Part shown: positions 24,597 through 32,410 of the stretch, in pieces
How the letters are laid out: every line of letters starts with the position of its first letter
Position numbering within the stretch: the stretch's first letter is position 1
Source of the DNA: Oceanobacter sp.
Lineage (GTDB): Bacteria; Pseudomonadota; Gammaproteobacteria; Pseudomonadales; Oceanobacteraceae
Assembly: GCA_002733645.1 (NCBI GenBank)
Contig: NVWL01000013.1
Location: 30,893 to 94,892 of the forward strand
DNA: 64,000 nt
Direction of reading: 5' to 3'
The notes under the pieces: generated by a model
The model's input: only the letters and a program-made list of their open reading frames with translations
Told to the model about the DNA's origin: nothing
Databases searched by the model: none
Program-made: the position numbers and the translations under genes

Positions 24597-25040
24597 ATGA
24601 CAATAGTTTACCGAACGGCCTTTGCCGATTACCTCACTATTCTTACCGGCTTATTCACCATAGCCAGTGGTTTATACTCTTTATATTCTGGTGGCGATGT
24701 CCTTGATAGTCCTACTCAAGACGGCTACTGGGGGCCTTACTTACGCCATGCGGTCGCGCTCGTGGTTACTGTCGTGGGGCTGTATTTCTTCCTTGATCAA
24801 TCCATTCGTTTAGCAAGAAGAGTGGTAGTTGGAGGGTCTAGTGCGCTACCTCGTTGGTTGGTCTACGGCATGTTTTACTTCGGTGGGATGGCGTTCTTCT
24901 CTGTATTCCAGATCGTATTTCAGTCAAGTGTGTTTGAAGAAATGCACTGGTCGTACTTTATTACCTCATTAGTTATTTGGCTGGCTGTCACTATTCCTCT
25001 AGCAGCGGCGTCTGCATTTAAGAAAAAGCCTCGGCGTTAA
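24597..25040 (+). CDS. hypothetical inner-membrane protein
   Basis: This 147-residue protein has four hydrophobic segments (LTILTGLFTIASGLYSLYSG; AVALVVTVVGLYFFLD; VYGMFYFGGMAFFSVFQIVF; FITSLVIWLAVTIPLAAASA) and a basic C-terminus (KKKPRR). No family is recognised. A weak GGCGAC precedes its ATG. A small hairpin (GACGCT-TAT-AGCGTC at 25100-25114, then CTTTG) downstream may end its transcript. It is not obviously linked to the electron-transfer cluster that begins 195 bases later. Confidence 0.65.
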   Translation: MTIVYRTAFADYLTILTGLFTIASGLYSLYSGGDVLDSPTQDGYWGPYLRHAVALVVTVVGLYFFLDQSIRLARRVVVGGSSALPRWLVYGMFYFGGMAFFSVFQIVFQSSVFEEMHWSYFITSLVIWLAVTIPLAAASAFKKKPRR

Positions 25041-25140
25041 CCTGAACGCCAGCCACCACCGCGCTCTGCGGCCATTGGTGCCAAAAGCTTTAATCAGTAG
25101 ACGCTTATAGCGTCCTTTGTTAGCCTACGCTTTTTGTGGC

Positions 25141-25184
25141 TTTACACGACATTACAATTAAAGTGTAAGTGCGATAAGCACTTA
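25141..25184 (+). promoter_or_regulatory. candidate promoter with operator-like palindrome for the multiheme cluster
   Basis: TAAGTGC at 25166-25172 and GCACTTA at 25178-25184 form a perfect 7-bp inverted repeat with a 5-base spacer, the size of a dimeric regulator site. A possible promoter is TTTACA (25141-25146) and TGTAAG (25164-25169) with 17 bases between, which would place the palindrome over the -10 and start site, a repression geometry. It does not match FNR, CRP or Fur. The assignment rests on symmetry and position only. Confidence 0.4.
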
Positions 25185-25234
25185 GAGCAAAATCCTTAAT
25201 AATAACAATAACCTCACAGGGCTTGGAGTTTTAC

Positions 25235-27763
25235 ATGAGCAAATACCATATTGTTATTATTGGCTCAGGCCCTGCCGGACTTAGTGCTGCAGCCCGAGCG
25301 GCGTACCACGATCAGCAAGCTGGCCGTACCGAGCCGAGCTACATTCTACTAGAAGGCTTCTCGCGCATATCGAAAACGATTGATGAATACCAAAAAGGCA
25401 AGCATGTGATGGCTGAGCCTAGTTTCATTGATTTGCGCAGTGACCTCAATTTTGAAATTAATACGCGCGAACGCATTCTCGATGAATGGAATCGTGGTGT
25501 TGAAGAATCCAAGGTTAACATTCGCTACAACGCCGAAGTTGTCGGGGTCGATGGCAGCCAAGGAGACTTCACGATTAACTTGAAAAGTGGCGAGACGATT
25601 GCCGCTGAATATGTGATTTTAGGCATTGGCTTGCAGGGCAACCCGCGTAAGCTCGGTGTTGCTGGTGAAGACCTCCCCGACGTTGCTTATACCTTGTCAG
25701 ATCCCGATGAATTTAACGAACAAACCATTGTGGTGATTGGTGCCGGTGACGCCGCTATCGAAAACGCCTTGGCACTCGCACGTAACAACAAAGTCTATAT
25801 TGTTAACCGTCGTTCGGAATTCTCGCGTGCTAAAGAAGGCAACCTCAACAACGTACTGGCCGCGATCAACAACAAACGGCTGGATTTTTCTTGTATCTAC
25901 GACGCCAATGTTGGAGAGGTGCGAGAGTACAACGAAGAAGGTTGCAAATTACAGATCGATTTGAAAACACCTGATGGCCTAAAAACCATCAGCTGTCACC
26001 GCGTAATTGGCCGGTTGGGTGCGATTGCTCCCCGTAGTTTTGTTGAAAAGTGTGGCATCACCTTTCCGAGTGATAAGCAGGATGCCATTCCTGTGCTGTC
26101 TTCTAAATACGAATCTAACGTACCGGGTTTATATATTATTGGTGCCTTGGCTGGTTATCCGCTGATTAAGCAGGCGATGAACCAAGGTTATGACGTGATT
26201 GAGTTTATTCTGGGCAATAACATTCGCCCAGTTGATCACGAGTTACTAGCCGCTCGATTTGCCCTGTTGCCTTATCACCGCGATGTTGAAGAGGTGATTG
26301 AATTACTGCAGCGCCAGATTCCTATGTTTCAGCAAATGAACGCCCTACTGCTGCGCGAACTACTGAACGAAAGTGATCTGCACGTCAGTTTCCCTAAAGA
26401 GGAAATGGCGCAAGCACAAAGCTCGTTAGATCAGCTGGTTCGTAATGATACTCGTGGTCGTTTACGCCCTTCTATTGCCGTGAAAGAAGGCGATTTTCTG
26501 TTTAGAAACGAAGAATATTCAAATACCTTCTATACCATTCTTGAAGGTGAAGTCGACATTCGGGTGAAAAATAAAGAAGGTAAACACCTGACCTTTACCT
26601 TAGGCCCCGGCCAGTTTTTTGGTGAGATGAGTCTGATTTCGGGTCGCCCTCGTAACGGCGACGCCATCGCTAAAAAAGACTGCATTATTCTAGAAACACC
26701 ACGTCGTACCATGCTGAAACTGGTGAACTCGAACGACGAAATTCGTTTGGGTATCGACTGGGTGTTTATTACCCGGGCGCTGCAAGGCTTCTTTGCACCG
26801 CGCGGTAACGTTTTTGATATTCGTCAAATTGCCCATGTCGCCAAACTCAATCGCTATGTTAAAGGCGATGTTCTTTATAAAGAGGGCGAATACGGCGACA
26901 AGCTCTTTTTAATTCGAAGTGGCACGGTGAATTTGCAGAAAAATATTGGCGGCGTACCGATCAGTTTGAGTCAGGCAAAAACAGCTCAAGTGATCGGCGA
27001 AATGGCTCTATTGGGCAGCCCGCTGCGGCATGAATCGGCAATTGCGGTCAGTCAGGTTGAGACGATTGAATTATCCCAAGATGCGCTTAATGCCCTATTC
27101 GCTCAAGACGAAGTAGGCCGCGCCAAAGTTGAAGAAGCAGCCGCGCAGCGTCTACTCACTAATACCGATGTTCAGACCTATAACCAACGTAATAACCGCG
27201 TTTCCTTCTTAATGGATCAAGGCCTTGGTGAAGCGACCAATGCCTTGGTGATTGATACTAAATTGTGTGTGGGTTGTGACAACTGCGAAGTGGCTTGTGC
27301 TGAAACGCACGGTGGAATTTCGCGCCTAAATCGCAAAGCCGGTGTTGGCTTTGCTGATATACAGGTGCCGGTGGCATGTCGTCATTGTGAAAGCCCGCAC
27401 TGCATGAAAGATTGTCCGGCCAATGCCATTCATCGTGCGCCAAGTGGTGAAGTGTTTATCGATGACACCTGCATTGGTTGTGGTAACTGCGAAAGCAACT
27501 GTGTGTATGACGTGATCCACATGGCGTACCCAGAGCGAGAAGAAACCAGTATTTGGTCATGGATGTTTTTTGGTCTGGGCAGCCGTCCGGGGGAAAAGCC
27601 CATTGATAAAAAAAGACAGGCCGAATCGCAGGGTAAAAAAGCCGTTAAGTGTGATTCATGCAAAGACCTTTCGGGTGGCCCTGCGTGTGTTCGATCGTGT
27701 CCAACGGGTGCGGCAAAGCGCATCTCTCCCGATCAGTTTATTGATATTTTGAAGGTGCAATAA
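25235..27763 (+). CDS. FAD/NAD(P)-binding oxidoreductase fused to two cNMP-binding domains and a four-cluster ferredoxin domain
   Basis: This 842-residue cytoplasmic protein has three modules. Residues 1-330 are a thioredoxin-reductase-like flavoprotein with IIGSGPAGLSAAA (FAD) and VIGAGDAAIENALALA (NAD(P)H). Residues about 430-690 hold two cyclic-nucleotide-binding domains, with phosphate-cassette segments FFGEMSLISGRPRNGDA and VIGEMALLGSPLRHESA that keep the Arg. The C-terminus is a DmsB-type ferredoxin domain with four Cys groups (CVGCDNCEVAC, CRHCESPHCMKDC, CIGCGNCESNC, CDSC...CVRSC) for four [4Fe-4S] clusters. It likely moves NAD(P)H electrons to the membrane partner next door, gated by a cyclic nucleotide. 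ATG 25235 has GGAG upstream and is preferred to TTG 25223. The next gene starts one base after its stop. Confidence 0.9.
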   Translation: MSKYHIVIIGSGPAGLSAAARAAYHDQQAGRTEPSYILLEGFSRISKTIDEYQKGKHVMAEPSFIDLRSDLNFEINTRERILDEWNRGVEESKVNIRYNAEVVGVDGSQGDFTINLKSGETIAAEYVILGIGLQGNPRKLGVAGEDLPDVAYTLSDPDEFNEQTIVVIGAGDAAIENALALARNNKVYIVNRRSEFSRAKEGNLNNVLAAINNKRLDFSCIYDANVGEVREYNEEGCKLQIDLKTPDGLKTISCHRVIGRLGAIAPRSFVEKCGITFPSDKQDAIPVLSSKYESNVPGLYIIGALAGYPLIKQAMNQGYDVIEFILGNNIRPVDHELLAARFALLPYHRDVEEVIELLQRQIPMFQQMNALLLRELLNESDLHVSFPKEEMAQAQSSLDQLVRNDTRGRLRPSIAVKEGDFLFRNEEYSNTFYTILEGEVDIRVKNKEGKHLTFTLGPGQFFGEMSLISGRPRNGDAIAKKDCIILETPRRTMLKLVNSNDEIRLGIDWVFITRALQGFFAPRGNVFDIRQIAHVAKLNRYVKGDVLYKEGEYGDKLFLIRSGTVNLQKNIGGVPISLSQAKTAQVIGEMALLGSPLRHESAIAVSQVETIELSQDALNALFAQDEVGRAKVEEAAAQRLLTNTDVQTYNQRNNRVSFLMDQGLGEATNALVIDTKLCVGCDNCEVACAETHGGISRLNRKAGVGFADIQVPVACRHCESPHCMKDCPANAIHRAPSGEVFIDDTCIGCGNCESNCVYDVIHMAYPEREETSIWSWMFFGLGSRPGEKPIDKKRQAESQGKKAVKCDSCKDLSGGPACVRSCPTGAAKRISPDQFIDILKVQ

Positions 27764-27764
27764 C

Positions 27765-28646
27765 GTGGCCCTGAATAAGAATATTCTGTTATTCAACAAC
27801 ACGATTTACGGCAAGCTTGCCTTGGTGTTGGGCATTATTTGCATTGCCATTTATATGAGTTCGGACAACCCTGCTAATGGTGGTACATGGCAGGGATATA
27901 CCTTAGGGATACTAGGCACTGTAATTATCGTTTGGCTAACTTTACTGGGTATTCGTAAACGCAGTTATCGTTCGTCTTTAGGTACCGTTCAAGGGTGGAC
28001 CTCCGCGCATGTGTATTTAGGGTTGGTGCTCTTACTGATTGGTACGTTGCATTGCGGGTATCAGTTTGGTTGGAATATTCACACCCTGGCGTACGTACTT
28101 ATGGTGATTGTGATCATCAGTGGTATGTATGGTTTGTGGTTGTATTTAATGTTGCCGAACTCGATGGAGCGTAACCGCAAGAATTTATCGCGGGAAAACA
28201 TGCTGCGCCAGTTTGATCACTTTAATCAGGAGGCGGTAATTATCGCTGCTGATTTACCCGCGGATATTCAGAATGCGGTCGGTTCGGCGATTAAATACAC
28301 CACGTTAGGGGGGAGTGCTTATGCGCAAATTCGCGCGAAGGATTCATCCCGAGTATCGCTGGATGCATCACAGCCATTAAAGCTGGTTGATAATCGCGAC
28401 CAACAAGCCCTACTTTCCTATGTGGCTCATGAGCTCCCTAAGCCAAAACACAGCACCGAGCAGCATGAAAAATTACAAGCCCTGCTGGACATACTCAGTC
28501 AGCGTAAAACGCTACTGAATAGTTTACGCCTTGATATGAACAGGCAGACCCTTTTGCATATCTGGCTGGTTATTCATATTCCCTTTAGCATTGCGCTATT
28601 AGGCGTGTTAACGGCACATATCATTAGTGTGTTTTTTTACTGGTAA
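27765..28646 (+). CDS. membrane protein, probable b-type cytochrome
   Basis: This 293-residue protein starts at GTG 27765, immediately after the oxidoreductase stop. It has about three N-terminal transmembrane helices, one or two in the middle, a soluble stretch of about 110 residues and a last helix. Paired histidines lie in or near helices (SAHVYLGLVLLLIGTLHCGY, NIHTLAYVL, LLHIWLVIHIPF, LTAHIISVFF), the pattern of diheme b-type cytochromes of the b561/ferric-reductase kind. It would pass electrons from the ferredoxin domain of its neighbour across the inner membrane to the decaheme protein encoded next. Heme binding is inferred. Confidence 0.7.
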   Translation: MALNKNILLFNNTIYGKLALVLGIICIAIYMSSDNPANGGTWQGYTLGILGTVIIVWLTLLGIRKRSYRSSLGTVQGWTSAHVYLGLVLLLIGTLHCGYQFGWNIHTLAYVLMVIVIISGMYGLWLYLMLPNSMERNRKNLSRENMLRQFDHFNQEAVIIAADLPADIQNAVGSAIKYTTLGGSAYAQIRAKDSSRVSLDASQPLKLVDNRDQQALLSYVAHELPKPKHSTEQHEKLQALLDILSQRKTLLNSLRLDMNRQTLLHIWLVIHIPFSIALLGVLTAHIISVFFYW

Positions 28647-28652
28647 GAACCA

Positions 28653-30380
28653 ATGAAACTTGTTTTAGAAGTCAGTACTGGTGAAGAAACCACAGTTCGT
28701 GAGTGGGACGGAAAAGTCTTAAGGCTGGGTCGTTCACCGGAAAGTGATGTGCAATTGTTTGGCCCCGGAGTGGCAGAGCACCATGTTCGTTTACTCGAAG
28801 ATGGGGACGGCTTACGCCTAGAGTGCCCGATGAATACGTCGGTCAGGTTAAACGATGAGCCTGTGCGCAAAGCGAAGTTAGAAATCGGCAATAGTTTCTA
28901 CATCGACAGCCATAAAATTATGATTAGGCCGTCGGATGAACAAGGTGCTGTCGCTAACGTTCGGGTTTTACAATACGACGATGTAACAAAAATACCCACC
29001 GCCGCAACCTCTGAAAATATTGCGGTACGGTCGGCAAAATCGAGTAAGCGTAAGTGGAGTTATGGCTTGCTTGCTCTGGGCTTGCTGCTCAGTTTGGCAT
29101 TTCCTTTAATGTCGACCTTCGATGCCGAAACAAAATTAGTGTTCGAAGAGTATGGGTTACCAACAGACACGATTTGGTCATCGGGTGACTTAGCCTCGGC
29201 GCATAATATTCCCGGTATCGCGAATGAGTGTAAGGTTTGCCATCAGAGTCCTTTTGTATCGGTTCGCGATTCTGATTGTCTTACTTGCCACCAAGAACTG
29301 CCTGCGCATGGTAATAACGATATCCATAAGCAAGTGGGCGAAAGTCAGCGCCAATGCTTGAGTTGCCATAAAGAACACAATGAGCCATCCACGTTAGTGC
29401 ACACCGATAATGCCTTCTGTACCGATTGTCACGCTGATACATTGAACTGGGATGATAATAAAAAAACACTGCCACCAGTGTTGGGGTTCTCGGCGGCGGA
29501 GCATCCGGAATTCAAACTGCAGTACTTAACCCCTCACAGCACGGCCGACACCATTGATTGGCAAAATATTGCTCATAGCACGACGGCAAAAACACCGGAA
29601 ATGTCTAATTTAAAATTTCCGCATGATTTGCACCTAGGCGGCGACAAAGTACAGCGCTCTGACGGTCAGGCGATGGAGTGTAGCGATTGCCACTCACTGG
29701 ATAAAAACGGCGAGCACTTTGAACCTATCACCATGGATACGACCTGCCGCTCCTGCCATGCGTTAGAATTTGATATTCAAGCGAAAGGCCGAGAGCTACA
29801 TCATGGTGAGCCGGAACTGGTGTTACAGCAACTGACTGAATATTTTGCTTTGCAGTATACCGACCCCGCATTACGAGCCGAACGCGAGCAGGATGGCAGA
29901 CGTATGCCAAGCATTGCGTCGTTGTCGGCAATGGATCGCGATACTTGTAAAGAAGACGCTATTGATTGCGCTCGCCAGGCTGCCTTACTTGAAGCAGAAA
30001 CGCAGTTTGAGCGCACCGGTTGTGCGGTCTGCCATGTCATTATCAAAGACGAGAGCAAGCCATTACACCAGCGATGGCACGTCGAACCGATTCAATTACA
30101 GGACAACTGGTATAACACCCGTTTTGATCACACTGTGCACATGGTCGGTGATCAAAAAACGGAAACTGGTATGTGTTTGACCTGCCATCAGGCAGATAAC
30201 TCTGCGCAGAGTTCAGATGTACTGATTCCTGATCTAGGTAAATGTGTCACGTGCCATACCGATGCACGTGTCGCGGCAACTAAGAAACAGGTATCAAGTA
30301 GCTGTATCGACTGCCACAGCTTCCATATTCCCGGTAAGCCGAAAATGTTAGATGCTTACTTAGGGCGTATCCATGATTGA
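28653..30380 (+). CDS. FHA domain - transmembrane - decaheme c-type cytochrome fusion
   Basis: This 575-residue protein has an N-terminal FHA domain (residues about 15-95: LRLGRSPESDVQLFG, AEHHVRLLEDGDG, NTSVRLNDEPV), a single transmembrane helix near 130-150 (YGLLALGLLLSLAFPLM), and then a periplasmic region with ten CxxCH heme sites between residues about 190 and 560. FHA domains bind phosphothreonine and act in the cytoplasm, so the protein joins a phospho-signal reader to an electron carrier across the inner membrane. It starts 7 bases after the b-type gene and ends overlapping the next gene by 8 bases. The Ser before the conserved FHA His is replaced by Glu-His, so phosphopeptide binding is uncertain. 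Confidence 0.9.
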   Translation: MKLVLEVSTGEETTVREWDGKVLRLGRSPESDVQLFGPGVAEHHVRLLEDGDGLRLECPMNTSVRLNDEPVRKAKLEIGNSFYIDSHKIMIRPSDEQGAVANVRVLQYDDVTKIPTAATSENIAVRSAKSSKRKWSYGLLALGLLLSLAFPLMSTFDAETKLVFEEYGLPTDTIWSSGDLASAHNIPGIANECKVCHQSPFVSVRDSDCLTCHQELPAHGNNDIHKQVGESQRQCLSCHKEHNEPSTLVHTDNAFCTDCHADTLNWDDNKKTLPPVLGFSAAEHPEFKLQYLTPHSTADTIDWQNIAHSTTAKTPEMSNLKFPHDLHLGGDKVQRSDGQAMECSDCHSLDKNGEHFEPITMDTTCRSCHALEFDIQAKGRELHHGEPELVLQQLTEYFALQYTDPALRAEREQDGRRMPSIASLSAMDRDTCKEDAIDCARQAALLEAETQFERTGCAVCHVIIKDESKPLHQRWHVEPIQLQDNWYNTRFDHTVHMVGDQKTETGMCLTCHQADNSAQSSDVLIPDLGKCVTCHTDARVAATKKQVSSSCIDCHSFHIPGKPKMLDAYLGRIHD

Positions 30381-32409
30381 TTTTGCCATAGGCGCTAAGC
30401 CGAAATTACTATCGGCCATATTACTGGCATTGAGTTTAACGTCTTGTGGTGGCGGTGATCGGGCAGACAATAGTGGTACAGGCGAGGGAGATGTTTCCTG
30501 TGATGGTAATTGCCAAGCAGAACAGCTCAATAGCTTAAGTGTTGCCGACGTTGAAACCGTGATTGCTCAAGCGGTAAATGAAGCAAAAGCGCGCAATGCC
30601 AAAGCCACCATCGCCGTGGTTGACCGAGTAGGAAATGTACTCGGCGTTTATCGCATGACTGACGCCGACAAACAGTTAAAAATCAGTACCACAGCCGATG
30701 CTGACACCGCAGTTGATGGCGGCTTAGAACAACTTATTTTGCCCGACGGTGCCGATGCTCTCGCAGCGATAGCCAAAGCCGTCACCGGTGCGTATTTAGC
30801 CACCGAAGGGAATGGCTTTAGTACTCGAACTGCAGGGCAAATTATTCAGGATCACTTTAATCCGGGTGAGCGCAATCAACCGGGTGGCCCCTTATTTGGT
30901 GTTCAGTTTAGTCAGTTAGCTTGTTCAGATTTTTCTCTACGTGATTTGGGCACCGGCGCTACCGGCCCTGGCCCGCATCGTTCGCCACTAGGTTTATCCG
31001 CTGATCCCGGCGGTTTTCCTTTATATAAAGATGGCATTGCGGTTGGCGGTGTCGGAGTGATTAGCGATGGTTTTTATAGTCTTGATAAAAACTTACTCGA
31101 TTTTGATACCGATCAAGATGAGCTAATCGCTTTGGCAGCCTCTTTTGGTTATCAGCCTCCATTAAATCGACGTGCAGATCAAATTACGGTCGATGGTAAA
31201 GTGTTACGTTTTTCTGATGTTGATAATAATCAGCTGGCGTCATCACCAGAGGGTGTAAATAACTACGCTGCTCTAACCGCTACGGACGGCAGCTTGCTTG
31301 CCGTGACTGGCTATATCACCGCAGCGGCCATTCGTGCGGGTACGATATTTGGTCAAGCAGAATCCGGTATTCGTGCCGATGCAGGATTGTACTCTGGGCA
31401 AGACGCCTTTGTATTTGTGGATGGCGCGAACAGCAACCGTTATCCGCCCATCGCAGGCAGTGCTGTTGCAGAAGCAGGCACCGCGGTATTGAGTGTCAAT
31501 GAAGTACAAACCTTGATGACCGAAGCGCTTGCGGTAGCGAACAGGGCGCGTGCGCAAATTCGTCAGCCATTAAGCACGCAGGCGCGCGTGACAGTGAGTG
31601 TCGTTGATACTGAAGGTAATGTGTTGGCCATGGCGCAAACACGTGATGCACCCGTATTTGGTATTGAGGTCTCCTTGCAAAAAGCGCGTACGGCGGCCTT
31701 TTTCTCTTCCCCTGATGCGGCGGATTTCCTTGGTGATGCTGGCCTTGCAAAGACGCAGTATTTTAATTCAGATTTAACCGCTAATCGTCAGATCAATATC
31801 GGTGACTACCTAACTGATTTACGCACATTTACGGCAAATAATAATGCGCTGGCGGATGGCACTGCTTTTTCAGATCGTGCAGGTGGCAACTTATCGCGAC
31901 CATTTTATCCTGATGGTATTGAAGAAAATCCGCATGGGCCATTAAGCAAACCGAGTGGCGAGTGGAGTGCGTTCTCTACCGGCTTGCAGCTCGACCTAGT
32001 AATGAACGGTATCGTTCAGCATTTGTTTCATGTACTTGCTGGTACGTCAGAAGTGGGCCAAACCTGTGTTGGCTTGGATATTAGCGATTTAAATAACGTG
32101 GTTGAAACGGCCAGCAGTGATCGTCTTGCTAATGGCATTCAAATTTTCCCCGGCAGTGTGCCTATTTATCGTGGTGATGTATTAGTGGGCGGTATTGGTG
32201 TCTCTGGTGATGGGGTCGACCAAGATGACATGATCGCCTTTTTGGGGTTACACAACGCCTCTCAATTATTGAATGGCTCAATTGATAATGCCCCAAGCGA
32301 TATTCGCGCCGATAATCTCAAGCCTAAAGGTGAGCGCTTACGCTTTATTCAATGTCCGCAAGCCCCGTTTTTGAATTCTGATAGTCAAAACGTGTGTCAG
32401 GGGAAATGA
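30373..32409 (+). CDS. lipoprotein with two HbpS/GlcG-like heme-binding domains
   Basis: This 678-residue lipoprotein has a lipobox (LSLTSC, Cys near residue 24). Two large repeats of the HbpS/GlcG-like (PF03928-type) domain follow. The first starts at LSVADVETVIAQAVNEAKARNAKATIAVVDRVGNVLG; the second begins near residue 375 with LSVNEVQTLMTEALAVANRARAQI and contains VSVVDTEGNVLAMAQT. Each ends in a GGVGVISDG or GGIGVSGDG segment. Family members bind heme or act as redox-stress sensors. Both are unusually expanded by insertions. It could be an outer-membrane-anchored heme or redox protein of the cluster. The ATG overlaps the preceding stop by 8 bases. Confidence 0.78.
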   Translation: MIDFAIGAKPKLLSAILLALSLTSCGGGDRADNSGTGEGDVSCDGNCQAEQLNSLSVADVETVIAQAVNEAKARNAKATIAVVDRVGNVLGVYRMTDADKQLKISTTADADTAVDGGLEQLILPDGADALAAIAKAVTGAYLATEGNGFSTRTAGQIIQDHFNPGERNQPGGPLFGVQFSQLACSDFSLRDLGTGATGPGPHRSPLGLSADPGGFPLYKDGIAVGGVGVISDGFYSLDKNLLDFDTDQDELIALAASFGYQPPLNRRADQITVDGKVLRFSDVDNNQLASSPEGVNNYAALTATDGSLLAVTGYITAAAIRAGTIFGQAESGIRADAGLYSGQDAFVFVDGANSNRYPPIAGSAVAEAGTAVLSVNEVQTLMTEALAVANRARAQIRQPLSTQARVTVSVVDTEGNVLAMAQTRDAPVFGIEVSLQKARTAAFFSSPDAADFLGDAGLAKTQYFNSDLTANRQINIGDYLTDLRTFTANNNALADGTAFSDRAGGNLSRPFYPDGIEENPHGPLSKPSGEWSAFSTGLQLDLVMNGIVQHLFHVLAGTSEVGQTCVGLDISDLNNVVETASSDRLANGIQIFPGSVPIYRGDVLVGGIGVSGDGVDQDDMIAFLGLHNASQLLNGSIDNAPSDIRADNLKPKGERLRFIQCPQAPFLNSDSQNVCQGK

Positions 32410-32410
32410 T

